Assembly: GCA_015493475.1 (NCBI GenBank)
Contig: WGDC01000095.1
Location: 1-63,983, forward strand
Length of the DNA: 63,983 nt
Direction: 5' to 3'
Origin: Deltaproteobacteria bacterium
GTDB lineage: Bacteria > Desulfobacterota > Dissulfuribacteria > Dissulfuribacterales > QOAL01
The stretch's first letter is position 1, and each line of letters opens with the position of its first letter. A model generated the notes under the pieces. The model was not told the origin of the DNA. It searched no databases and was given only the letters and a program-made list of their open reading frames with translations. This document shows, piece after piece, positions 19,801 through 27,624 of this stretch. The position numbers and the translations under genes were made by a program.

Positions 19801-20009
19801 GACAGGGCGATGAGACCTGCTGTAAGGCTCGACATCCTGACAATGGCGGTCTGGCAATCCGTAATATTAACGGCGTCAACATGGCCCTTTAATATCCTGG
19901 CCTTTTTCCTTACCACTTCCATATCGCCGCTTTTGGGCGGCCCCAACTCGCCTGTGACAGCAAAGGCCCCAGAACGAAGTACATTTTCAAGATTGCTTCC
20001 AGCCCTCAC
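16830..20009 (-). CDS. Fusion of methylenetetrahydrofolate reductase (MetF), coiled coil, TPR repeats and corrinoid protein small subunit (AcsD)
   Basis: A single uninterrupted frame encodes 1059 residues. Residues 1-300 are a MetF barrel (AFAVTGELGPPKSGD, LCLTGDHQKFG, GAANPF-type FAD site, FVQTQIIYN, LAGVTPPKS). Residues about 318-402 form a Lys/Glu-rich coiled coil. Two TPR-like units follow (about 525-570 with DYGKAVKAFKKALEIAPDD, and 608-650 with DYEAAKKEFQKALELDP), separated and followed by Pro/Ala/Glu-rich linkers. Residues about 760-1059 are a complete AcsD barrel (IGDGDKAITVGGE, SLDSTDPNG, DPSIGAVGYGLEYTYS). MetF makes methyl-THF and AcsD is half of the methyl acceptor. GTG 20009 overlaps the metV stop (GTGA), implying coupled translation. 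I know of no characterised protein with this architecture. Confidence 0.93.
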   Translation of the reverse strand: MRAGSNLENVLRSGAFAVTGELGPPKSGDMEVVRKKARILKGHVDAVNITDCQTAIVRMSSLTAGLIALSEGVEPIMQMTCRDRNRIGMQADILGASALGIKNLLCLTGDHQKFGNHPQAKGVFDMDSIQLLQMVKGMRDDKRFQCGEEIKTGEPRLFLGCAANPFADPFEFRPVRLAKKADAGADFVQTQIIYNIEKFEKFMEMVRDLGVHERCFILAGVTPPKSLGMARYMKKFVPGLDVTDDVIQRLQDAKDQKEEGIDICVDIIRRVREIPGVAGIHVMAIEWEEAVPEIVKRAGLSERPAMQGGEPVLASASSIKEAVEKARKDGRIELEGELEKVKAEAHASRDLLAKEKQKVASEISGLKKQIEEARSMVSRKEAEIGRLTKELQKAKETVVEAGRRGSPVGETTQPALQVRSEGVTSGASCALSHREQQVLSSLNKGLVALKEVLGLSDAQFEAVRRFLEAEFMLQFSTSVRQTMEAPPEGGHLAEEIEPAAEVSAVVPAPEAETVEVEEKPQRPKEVVNLVAQGSVALHSKDYGKAVKAFKKALEIAPDDKKAQEGLEEARNALAKEKEAADKAVKPKEVQGLPPCPDEIDSEEWKRKWVIRFTAMGNVALMKGDYEAAKKEFQKALELDPACEKARAGLHRSENGQDIFVPDVMAEGAVPAPAEEDKEVEEKTQGPAVEKPDREKPAPALEAEEAPAEEVSRSESKVEISAPSGEGVIELDVAPLPKDEPPLEERARGIPEEIYKEPCSGVIQSVTIGDGDKAITVGGESALPFYAFEGEIPNLPRTAFEVLDSAPGEWPECLLRHYADVINDSAAWARKCVNEFGAQAICLSLDSTDPNGANVSSADAAQVARKVIEAVDVPIILWGCGNAEKDTETLREVTSLVENRNICIGPLTDANYRTLGATAMAFQYPVVAATPIDVNLAKQLNILLENLGVHLDHILMDPSIGAVGYGLEYTYSVMERIRLAALTQQDEKLSPPIICNLGREVWKAKETRLPTDAELGDQEKRGVLMEAITASTLLLAGGELAVMRHPKAINLTNVLVEGML

Positions 20010-20674
20010 GGTAGCAAGTCCTCCCTTATTCTCCGGCGCGGTCCCCCGTGTCCGGAAGTGGTCCAGTCACGAATGGGCATTATCTGCCTAAGCTCTTCCT
20101 TCCTGTCCATGCCGGATAGCCTGTCATATATCTTTTGCCATACGCAGTCCACGTCGGGATTTATCTCGCATTTGCCTCCCTGAGATCCGCCGCACGGGCC
20201 GTTTGAAAGGCTCTTTGCACACCTGGCTACGGGGCATAGGCCGCCAGTAAGATGAAGGACACAAGCCCCGCAGCCGGCGCACATCTCTTTCCATTCTCCA
20301 CTCGACAAATTGGCCCCATAAAACGTGGTATTGAGCGCCGGCAGCACGTTTACATCCGGACACCTGTCCGCCACAAAGTTAACCCCCACGCCGCATGCCA
20401 TTGACAGGACGGCGTCATACTTAGATGCCCTGTCATTCAACGGATCGATGTATTCAGGATCACACTGGCGCACCAAGGTATCCTGGTCTATCTCTATTTC
20501 GCCACCTGCCTTCTTGACCCCGAGCCTCAACGCTGCCGAAAGGATGCTCACCTCCTTGTCTCCTCCTGCCGAACACACTGCCACACACCCGCGGCAGCCG
20601 ACGACTAAGAGCCTCCTGACATTGGAGACCATCTCCAGCAGCTCCTTCATAGGTTTTCTTTCTGCTATTATCAT
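20006..20674 (-). CDS. metV: MetV-type zinc/Fe-S partner of methylenetetrahydrofolate reductase
   Basis: MetV forms the MetVF complex with MetF in acetogens, where it is needed for activity and links MetF to redox partners. This 222-residue protein has an N-terminal Rossmann-like region (LLVVGCRGCVAVCSAGGDKE) and the C-terminal methylene-THF reductase C-terminal domain with clustered cysteines: MCAGCGACVL, GLCPVARC and SNGPCGGSQGGKCEI. It is preceded by the hdr/mvhD genes and overlaps the MetF-AcsD fusion by 4 bp. A second ATG at 20650 could be used. The assignment fits both sequence and context. Confidence 0.9.
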   Translation of the reverse strand: MIIAERKPMKELLEMVSNVRRLLVVGCRGCVAVCSAGGDKEVSILSAALRLGVKKAGGEIEIDQDTLVRQCDPEYIDPLNDRASKYDAVLSMACGVGVNFVADRCPDVNVLPALNTTFYGANLSSGEWKEMCAGCGACVLHLTGGLCPVARCAKSLSNGPCGGSQGGKCEINPDVDCVWQKIYDRLSGMDRKEELRQIMPIRDWTTSGHGGPRRRIREDLLP

Positions 20675-20704
20675 CTGAGTCTACTCCAAAAGCCTCTCGG
20701 CTTC

Positions 20705-21097
20705 CTAAACCTTGTCCGTATCCCGACCTTCTTCTGCCATGGAAGCCATGACCCTTGCAGCCGCGACCACCGGCTCCGTCTCTCCCCTTCCTGCAAAAAA
20801 CATCTCTACGCATGCGGGATTGATATCAAGCTCTTTGAGGATCTCCTTGACATACTTGACTCTCTTGGAAGCCCTGTAGCTGCCAGACAGGTTGTGACAC
20901 TTATCGATCTGGCATCCGACAACAAAGACAGCATCGGCCCCTTCGGCAAAGGCGTCAAGTATCTCCGGAACCTTGAGTCTGCCTGTACATGGCAACCTTT
21001 CTATCTCGAGTCCCCTTGGCACGAGCCCCTCTTGCCTCAAGGCGTCATCGTCAACACTCAGGGTGTAATTACAACAAAATCCCTTGATCTTGCTCAT
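20705..21097 (-). CDS. MvhD-like iron-sulfur protein, short Cys form (MvhD2)
   Basis: This 130-residue protein matches the MvhD family ([2Fe-2S] adaptor between hydrogenase/formate dehydrogenase and HdrA): GFCCNYTLS at the N terminus, RLPCTGRL, then GADAVFVVGCQIDKCHN. The residue aligned with selenocysteine of the longer neighbour MvhD is Cys (GCQIDKC). The ATG at 21097 overlaps the hdrC stop codon (ATGA). Upstream codons in the same frame lie inside hdrC and are not coding. Two MvhD paralogues in one operon, one Sec and one Cys, suggest two contact points for electron donors or acceptors. Confidence 0.85.
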   Translation of the reverse strand: MSKIKGFCCNYTLSVDDDALRQEGLVPRGLEIERLPCTGRLKVPEILDAFAEGADAVFVVGCQIDKCHNLSGSYRASKRVKYVKEILKELDINPACVEMFFAGRGETEPVVAAARVMASMAEEGRDTDKV

Positions 21098-21645
21098 ATC
21101 TCTGCCCCCTTTGCCTCGAGTGACGGCGCAAGCTCTATGGCCTGGGCCGGACAATCGAGCACGCAGATTCCGCATGCGTGACAAAGATCTGGTTCTATAA
21201 CAGCGTATCCCTCGTCTGTCATAGACGGTGCCCCGAAAGGACAAAGCCTTACACAGGTAAGGCAGGCCACGCACTTTCCGCCATCAACCACTGCAAAGAG
21301 TCCCAGGGCCTGAAGACGCTTCATGTCAACAACCTTGCGCCTTACGGCCTCGTCCCTGAGGGCCTTTATTATATCTGCGCACCTTACATTCTGTGGACAC
21401 ACGGGTATGCAGCTCTGGCACTGGGAACAGGCCCAGATCGTATCATCTGATAGCAAGGTTTCCTCCATGCCGAGGCCAACCATGTGAACGATCTTTCTCG
21501 GATCAAACTCGTCCACCACCTTCTCCACCGGGCATACACCACTACAAGAACCGCAGCCGTAGCACAAAGAAGCAGTATTACACCCCTTGTGGGAGACGAT
21601 TGCCTTTATAAAATCACTGTTTAACTTCGCGGTTTGAACAGTCAT
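21094..21645 (-). CDS. hdrC: HdrC-like protein with an extra C-terminal 2[4Fe-4S] ferredoxin domain
   Basis: HdrC subunits carry two [4Fe-4S] clusters that pass electrons between HdrA and HdrB. Residues about 20-100 contain the HdrC pattern: CYGCGSCSGVCPV and CSQCQSCIPVCPQ, with KALRDEAVRR following. A second half (about 120-183) adds two ferredoxin motifs, CVACLTCVRLCPF and CHACGICVLDCPA, giving four predicted clusters in 183 residues. It lies between mvhD and mvhD2. No hdrB gene with CCG motifs is next to it, so its usual partner is missing from the operon; the ferredoxin tail may deliver electrons directly to MetV/MetF. Confidence 0.85.
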   Translation of the reverse strand: MTVQTAKLNSDFIKAIVSHKGCNTASLCYGCGSCSGVCPVEKVVDEFDPRKIVHMVGLGMEETLLSDDTIWACSQCQSCIPVCPQNVRCADIIKALRDEAVRRKVVDMKRLQALGLFAVVDGGKCVACLTCVRLCPFGAPSMTDEGYAVIEPDLCHACGICVLDCPAQAIELAPSLEAKGAEI

Positions 21646-21669
21646 AATCTTTTCCTGTTACCGTTTACC

Positions 21670-22473
21670 TTATTTTCCCGCCAATCTGAACTTACCATCA
21701 TGCACCTCCACAACGCCTTTTTTTTGCATCTCGGCAAGGGGCTTCTCCAATTCGTCAGGCCCTGCGGAAAGGACCTTGCATAGCTCGTCAACGTCCATGG
21801 AGGCTCCGGCAAGGAGCAGCTTTATCTCTTCCCTTATCCTTAACGCCCGGAGGGCTGGCAATATTTTCGAGGAAACCCCCTTGCCGATGGCCTCCTGTGT
21901 ATATTCACCCTTCTTATGAAGTTTCTTCGCAAGAAGGCCAAGGGCTGTCCTGGGTTTCCTGGCCTGCGCTGCCTTTACCGCCGCATCGAGCCGTCTTCTG
22001 ATGGTTTCGGCATCTGCCTCTCCCTCACAACTTCCGACCCCCCCTTTTTTCTTTATGCTGTTCACGTAACCGGTTATCAGCTCAACAAAACGGGGCGCTT
22101 CTGCTGCCGACGCCCATTCAAGAACGAGGCGGTCAGGATTGATTCCGCAATCGGAGAGAAACTGCCTGCACGTCTCTGCAACTATCATTGCCTCGTAATT
22201 ACCAGACTGGTAATGACATTCACCAAGGTGTCAGCCACCCGTGAATACCCCGTCCGCCCCGCACCTAAAAGCCTCGAGAATAAACCGTATGTCTATCCTC
22301 CCCGTACACATGACCCTTATAACACGCACGTTAGGCGGATATTGGTACCTTGAGACGCCGGCTGAATCCGCCGCTGCGTAACAGCACCAGTGGCAGAAAA
22401 AACCCAATATCCTTGGTTCAAAACCCTCCTGGGCCATTTCGTTCTCCTTTTCCAAGACATTTTCCTGCGCCAT
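21670..22473 (-). CDS. mvhD: MvhD-type selenoprotein with C-terminal extension
   Basis: The frame of 267 codons contains an in-frame UGA at 22233-22231 (codon 81) read as selenocysteine: [18 protein letters not shown] matches the conserved Cys/Sec site of MvhD/VhuD, the [2Fe-2S] adaptor that feeds electrons to HdrA. The N terminus has [13 protein letters not shown] and VMCTGRID. After the core (about 1-140) an Arg/Lys-rich helical region and a winged-helix-like segment (about 150-267) follow, longer than the usual family length. ATG 22473 is preceded by AAGGAGGG 7 bases upstream and begins 3 bp after the hdrA stop. Without recoding it would appear as two small ORFs. Confidence 0.92.
22198..22233 (-). 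promoter_or_regulatory. SECIS element of mvhD
   Basis: Downstream of the UGA (22233-22231), ATTACC (22214-22209) pairs perfectly with GGTAAT (22203-22198) around the loop AGTCT. The loop starts about 22 bases after the UGA and resembles the GGUCU loop of the fdhA element. Confidence 0.8.
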
Positions 22474-22476
22474 ACC

Positions 22477-25400
22477 CTATCCCTCCTTGCAACCTTCGGG
22501 TGAAAAGGCATGGATCTGGGCCATTATGGCCTCGTCGGTAAAACCGCCCATGGATATAGCAATGGTGGGGCAATGCGAGGCACAGATTCCACAGCCCTTG
22601 CAGGATGCCGTGATGGTCTGCGCCTTCTTCCTCTTGCCAACTTTTTCAAGGGTGATGGCGCTGAAAGGACAAAGGCTTTCACAAATCCCGCAGCCTATAC
22701 AGAGGTCCTGATTGACCCGTGATACTATTGGAGCCACAGCCACCTTTCCCTTGGCAAGGGGAATTGCAGCCTTTGCGGCTGCGGCCTTTGCCTGGGCTAC
22801 CGACTCCTCAAGACTCTTGGGGCCGTGTGCCAGTCCACAAAGATATACACCGTCCACTGCCACTTCAACGGGCCTGAGTTTTGCGTGTGCCTCGAGGAAG
22901 AACCCCTCCGGAGTAAGAGGCGCCTTTATAATCCGGGAAAGTTCCTCGTTTTCCCCAGGAGATATTCCTGCCGAAAGCACTACGAGGCTTGCAGGTATCT
23001 CAATGTCGTCCCCAATGAGTTCATCAAAGGCCTTGACCATTATACCCCGCGGCTGTTTGATCACCTCTGGCTTTCTTACAAGCGTATATCGTATGAACTT
23101 GACGCCCTTTCTCCTTGCTTCCCGGTAAAGGTCTTCGTAGAACCCATAGGTCCTCATGTCCCTGTAGAAGATGAAAATGTTCAATTCCGGTTTCAAGTCC
23201 TTCAACTTCAGGGCATTCTTGACCGCCTGGGTGCAGCAAAGCCTGCTGCAGTGTGTCATGTCTTCCCCGCGGGAGCCCACACACTGGATCATCACCACGT
23301 TTCTGGCGTTTTTCAGAAAACCCTTGCCCCTCGACAATTTCTCCTCTAGCTCAAGCTGGGTCACCACCCTGGTGCTTTCACCATAGGCATACCCCTTGGG
23401 TTTATACTCGCGGCCTCCGGTAGCCAACACTATTACGCCGTGGTTTATCATCTCGGTCTTCCCGCCACGGCTTATAGTGCTGGTAAAGTTCCCGACATAA
23501 CCTGACACCGACTCCACCTTGGCCGAGGTCAGCACATCTATGTTCTTGTGCGCCTTTACCTTTTCAACCATGTCCTTTAAAACCATGGACGCATCCTGGC
23601 CATCAAGGGTCCAGGTAAGCCTCTTGAGGTTTCCGCCTAGGGACCTGCCCTTCTCCACAAGCACCACATTATAGCCTTGATCCGCTATGGAAAGGGCCGC
23701 AGACATGCCGGCAGCGCCTCCGCCAATTACCAAGGCTGTGGGGGTGACATCTACCGTAGGCTGATCTAGGGGAGCAAGGAGGCGTGCCTTGGCAACAGCC
23801 ATGCGCACTAGGTCTTTTGCCTTTTCGGTAGCCCTTTCAGGCTCCTGGGCGTGGACCCAGGCGCACTGGTCCCTGATGTTGGCCATCTCCACAAGTGCCG
23901 GATTCAGCCCAATGGAGCGAAGGGTTTCCTGGAAAAGAGGCTCATGGGTCCTTGGGGAACAGGCGGATATGACCACCCTGTTTAGCCTATTGTCCTTAAT
24001 CTTTTCTGCTATGGATTTTAGCGCATCCTGCGAGCAGGAATAGAGTGTATCTTCGTAAAGCACGACCCCTGGAAGGGTGCCTGCATAATCGCGGACCGCC
24101 TTTACATCGACCACCCCAGCAATATTCACGCCGCAGTGACATACGAAAACACCGATGCGCGGCTCTTCCTCCTCGAGGGACTTGTCCTCGTCCGGATATG
24201 TTACAGTTACGGTCTCGCTATTCCTTGAATCCGCCAAAAGCTCAGAGGCAATGGCGGCAGCACCCGACGCCTGGGTAACCGACTCAGGGATATCCTTTGG
24301 CCCCTGAAAGGCCCCGGCCACGAGCACCCCGTTTCTCGAGGAAACAAGAGGCGCATCCACTGAGGTACGGCAGAAATTGTAGTGGTTAAGCTCTATGTCG
24401 GCCACTTGCGAGATAAGGCCGGCATCCTCTGGCGATTCGAGCCCAACGGAAAGAACCACCATATCAAAAAGGCCGGAATGATGCTCTCCGTCACCGGTTG
24501 TCCAGGTAAGGGCAAGCCTGCCGTCCACCTCGTCAACCCTTGGCACCCGGGCCCTCACCACATTTATCCCGTATTTTTGCTGGGCGCGCTTCCTCGCATC
24601 ATCAAAACCCTTTCCCATGGTACGCACGTCCATGAAAAAGATGGAAATGTCAACGTCTGGCTCGTGTTCCTTGGCAACAGAGGCCTCCTTTATTGCATAC
24701 ATGCAGCATACGGACGAACAATAGCCATTTCCGCAGGTCTCATCTCTTGACCCGATGCACTGGAGAAAGGCTATCTTTTTAGGAGGCCTGTTGTCGGAAG
24801 GCCGGACTATGTGACCTTCACTCGGGCCGGATGCACAGGTAAGCCTTTCAAACTCAAAAGCCGTTAGGACGTCCGGGTAGCGCCCATATCCAAATTTCTC
24901 TAGCACCTTTTCGTCCACCCTGCCAAAACCGGGGGCGAGCACCACGGCGCCAACGTTCAGCACCAGTTCCTTCGGCTGCTCAGTAAAGTCTATGGCCCCA
25001 GCAGTACAGGTCTGTGCGCAGAGGTTACATGTCTCGTAGTTCACCCTAAGACATGCCCTTGCATCTATGTAGTAACTTGAGGGTATTGCCTGGGCGTAAT
25101 CAATATGAGGTGCCCGCGTAATATCAAGACGTTCGTTGTATGTGTCCACCACCGGCCTTGGACAGTACATGGTGCACATGCCGCAGGCAGTGCACAGATC
25201 CTCGTTGATGTACCTTGGCTCCTGGTAGACCCTAGCCGTAAACTGGCCAGGTTTGCCTTCAAGGGCCTCTAAGCTGGCATTTGTAAGGATTTCTATGTTT
25301 GGAGACCGACCGGCCTCAACAAGCTTGGGGGCTAAAATTCACAACGAGCAATCATTTGTGGGAAAGGTCTTATCGAGCTGGGCCATAACCCCTCCGATGG

Positions 25401-25512
25401 AAGCCTTTTTCTCCACAAGATAGACGTAATAGCCAAGGTCGGAAAGGTCCAGCGCAGTCTGGACACCAGCTACGCCTCCTCCAAGGACCAATATTGAACC
25501 GCTTTTTGCCAT
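22477..25512 (-). CDS. hdrA: HdrA-like electron-bifurcating subunit, double-module selenoprotein
   Basis: The 1011-codon frame runs from ATG 25512 through an in-frame UGA at 25341-25339 (codon 58). Context FPTNDCSL-U-ILAPKLVE aligns with the conserved Cys/Sec of HdrA (DCSxC). HdrA holds FAD and [4Fe-4S] clusters and couples electron flow to and from ferredoxin. Two flavin modules are visible: ILVLGGGVAGVQTA (about 7) and ALVIGGGAAGMSAALSIADQ (about 560), each followed by Cys-rich segments; ferredoxin motifs CTACGMCTMYC and CNLCAQTC lie in the first half, and CIGCGICESLC with CKGCGICASHC near the C terminus. Length is well above single HdrA (about 650), so this is a fused tandem form. Flanked by acsA and mvhD. 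Confidence 0.93.
25302..25341 (-). promoter_or_regulatory. Candidate SECIS element of hdrA
   Basis: After the UGA (25341-25339), GAGGCC (25317-25312) pairs with GGTCTC (25307-25302), one G-U pair, around the 4-base loop GGTC. The loop is about 27-30 bases after the UGA, a little farther than in fdhA and mvhD but within the range reported for bacterial SECIS elements. Confidence 0.7.
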
Positions 25513-25595
25513 TATCTCAACTCCAAGTCCTTCAGTAATTTTATTAACAAAAGGCAGCCCTCAGGAGTCTGCTGTCCTGCAAGCTGCATTCAACA

Positions 25596-27593
25596 TCAGC
25601 CGTGACCGCCAGGCGAGCAGCCCATTCCGGGGATTCCAGAGCCAAGCTCACGCCTCATGGCCATATCGAAGAGCACCCGTTCCTTCTTCTTGTCAAGGCC
25701 CAGGGCCTTTCTCTTGTCATTTATCTTGTCTATCATCTTATTGGCGAACTCGTTGGCGTCCTGTGCCAGGTCCCAGCAGCCTCCATAGATATCGTCCATC
25801 TCCTTGAAACAAAAATCTGTCACCACATTGGAGCCTGTAGTTGGAAAACTGGGACCAAATACCACATAGGTACCACTCGAGACGAAATACTGGCCAATGG
25901 ATACGGCCTTTTCGCTCATCCACTGGGGCGCACAGCCTACAACAGGCAGGTCGCTGATATCGTTGCCGAGACCACCGGTGTGGACCATCTCGGTTGCGGC
26001 AATCAAGAGTCTGCTGTTGTCCACGCAGGAACCCATGTGAAGAACCGGCGGACATCCAACGGCCTCAAGAACCTCTTTCAGGCCGTCACCCGCCATATTC
26101 ATCGCCTCGGGAGAAAGAAGTCCCTCCCTGCCTATGCCTGTGGCCGCACACCCCGTAACAAGCACCAGCACATCATTTGCAATGAGCTCCTTCGCAAGCT
26201 CAACATGGACCTCGTCCATAACCCGGTAATTGTCGCAACCTACGATAGCTGCAACACCCCTGATCCTCCCATTGGCAATGTTGTCATTAAGGGGCTTGTA
26301 GGATGCGCGAAAACGTCCCCCGAGGATGTAGTTGATTGTCTCGTGGCTGAAGCCCGCCACCACATCCATCTCGTGCTGTGGTATGCAGTACCTGCCCCTT
26401 TCCGGAAACTTGGCGATCGCCATCCTGACGATTTGCTTGGCCACATCGAGCGCCCTATCCTCGTGAAACTGTACATGTTTTGCACCCGTAATCTTAGCCT
26501 TCTCAGAGGTAGTGACGAGCTCGGTATGGTAGTTTTTGGACACAGGAGAAACACCCTGCATAATGCACTGAACATCCACCACCATGGCCTCGACTGCTCC
26601 AGTCGCAAGCACGACCTCCTGCTGCACAAAGCTTCCTGCAATGGGCAGGCCCCTCCTCATGAGAATTTCATTACCCGTACAGCACACGCCCGCCAAATTT
26701 ACACCCTTGGCGCCAACCTTCTTGCACTCGGCCACGATCTCCGGGTCGTTGGCGACCATTGCCAATGCCTCTGCAAGAACAGGTTCATGGCCGTGTACCG
26801 TAACGTTTACCTCATCCTTTTTCAGCACGCCGATGTTCACCTTGGTCCGAATCGGAACCGGAGTGCCAAACATGATGTCAGAAAGCTCAGTGGCTATCAT
26901 GGAGGCGCCCCAGCCGTCTGCGAGAGCGCACCTCGCCGCCTGGTGCAATATGCTCTTATACTGCTGATCAACGCCCATGTGGGTCCTGTGCATCATCTCG
27001 ACGACCTCGCGATCAACGCCCCGGGGGGCCACGCCGAGCTTGCCCCACAGTTCCTGCCTCGGCTCGGGGGCCCTCTTGATGAACGAGAGCACACCTTCCT
27101 GCTGGCCGAACTCGCTTACCAGCCTTTCGCCTACCTCGATTGCAAGGTCTGTCTTTGACTTTTCGCCCGCCTCTATTCCAAGCCTTGCGGCCGTATCCCT
27201 GAGCTTGATGCCGTCCTTTATCTCGTATGGAGTCTCTCCCTTGGCCGTTGCAAGAAACGCCATGGCAACCCCCCTGCCGTGATCCATATGGGCAGCTGCC
27301 CCCCCAGCCACAATCCTGGCGAAGTTCCTTGCAACCACCGTCGGGGCATCCGCCCCACAAATGCCCACCATGGTATCCACGCCTTCGATGATCTGGCAGG
27401 GGCCCATGTTGCAGTTCCTGCAGCAGGTGCCTCCCTTGCCAAAAAGGCATGGCTCAACACTCCTGTTCTGCACCCTGTGGGCAGCCGTAATTACCCCTGA
27501 AGCGCACTCGTTGCATAGGACCTCTCTGTTGGCCTCGCACTGAATGCCCGGGCATCCACCTTTTCCTTTCTTGAATCTCTTGCTGGCGTCCAT
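25596..27593 (-). CDS. acsA: Anaerobic carbon monoxide dehydrogenase catalytic subunit
   Basis: This Ni-Fe enzyme reduces CO2 to CO, or the reverse, at the C-cluster and supplies CO to AcsB through a channel. The 665-residue protein has the N-terminal Cys pairs of the D- and B-clusters (CPGIQCEANREVLCNEC, and CLFGKGGTCCRNCNMGPC-type segment near residue 50-70), HMDHGRG, the C-cluster region with GVCCTGNE and VVGCDNYRV, GCAATGIGREG and MGSCVDNSR. It is separated from the acsBCE genes by the hdr-met block. Strong SD AAGGAGAAATTTTT precedes the ATG. Bacterial single-subunit CODH type, not the archaeal CdhA. Confidence 0.96.
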   Translation of the reverse strand: MDASKRFKKGKGGCPGIQCEANREVLCNECASGVITAAHRVQNRSVEPCLFGKGGTCCRNCNMGPCQIIEGVDTMVGICGADAPTVVARNFARIVAGGAAAHMDHGRGVAMAFLATAKGETPYEIKDGIKLRDTAARLGIEAGEKSKTDLAIEVGERLVSEFGQQEGVLSFIKRAPEPRQELWGKLGVAPRGVDREVVEMMHRTHMGVDQQYKSILHQAARCALADGWGASMIATELSDIMFGTPVPIRTKVNIGVLKKDEVNVTVHGHEPVLAEALAMVANDPEIVAECKKVGAKGVNLAGVCCTGNEILMRRGLPIAGSFVQQEVVLATGAVEAMVVDVQCIMQGVSPVSKNYHTELVTTSEKAKITGAKHVQFHEDRALDVAKQIVRMAIAKFPERGRYCIPQHEMDVVAGFSHETINYILGGRFRASYKPLNDNIANGRIRGVAAIVGCDNYRVMDEVHVELAKELIANDVLVLVTGCAATGIGREGLLSPEAMNMAGDGLKEVLEAVGCPPVLHMGSCVDNSRLLIAATEMVHTGGLGNDISDLPVVGCAPQWMSEKAVSIGQYFVSSGTYVVFGPSFPTTGSNVVTDFCFKEMDDIYGGCWDLAQDANEFANKMIDKINDKRKALGLDKKKERVLFDMAMRRELGSGIPGMGCSPGGHG

Positions 27594-27624
27594 AAAAATT
27601 TCTCCTTAGTGATTTGAACCGGTC

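Noticed and set aside
22188-22473. Frameshift or nonsense mutation explaining the split mvhD and hdrA genes
   Set aside because: Both halves stay in one frame, the interrupting codon is always TGA at a known Cys/Sec site, and hairpins with GGTC/AGTCT loops follow.
25602-27158. Long open frame antisense to acsA (over 500 codons)
   Set aside because: It is the mirror of a strongly conserved CODH gene; its composition follows from that gene's codon bias and it shows no recognisable motif.
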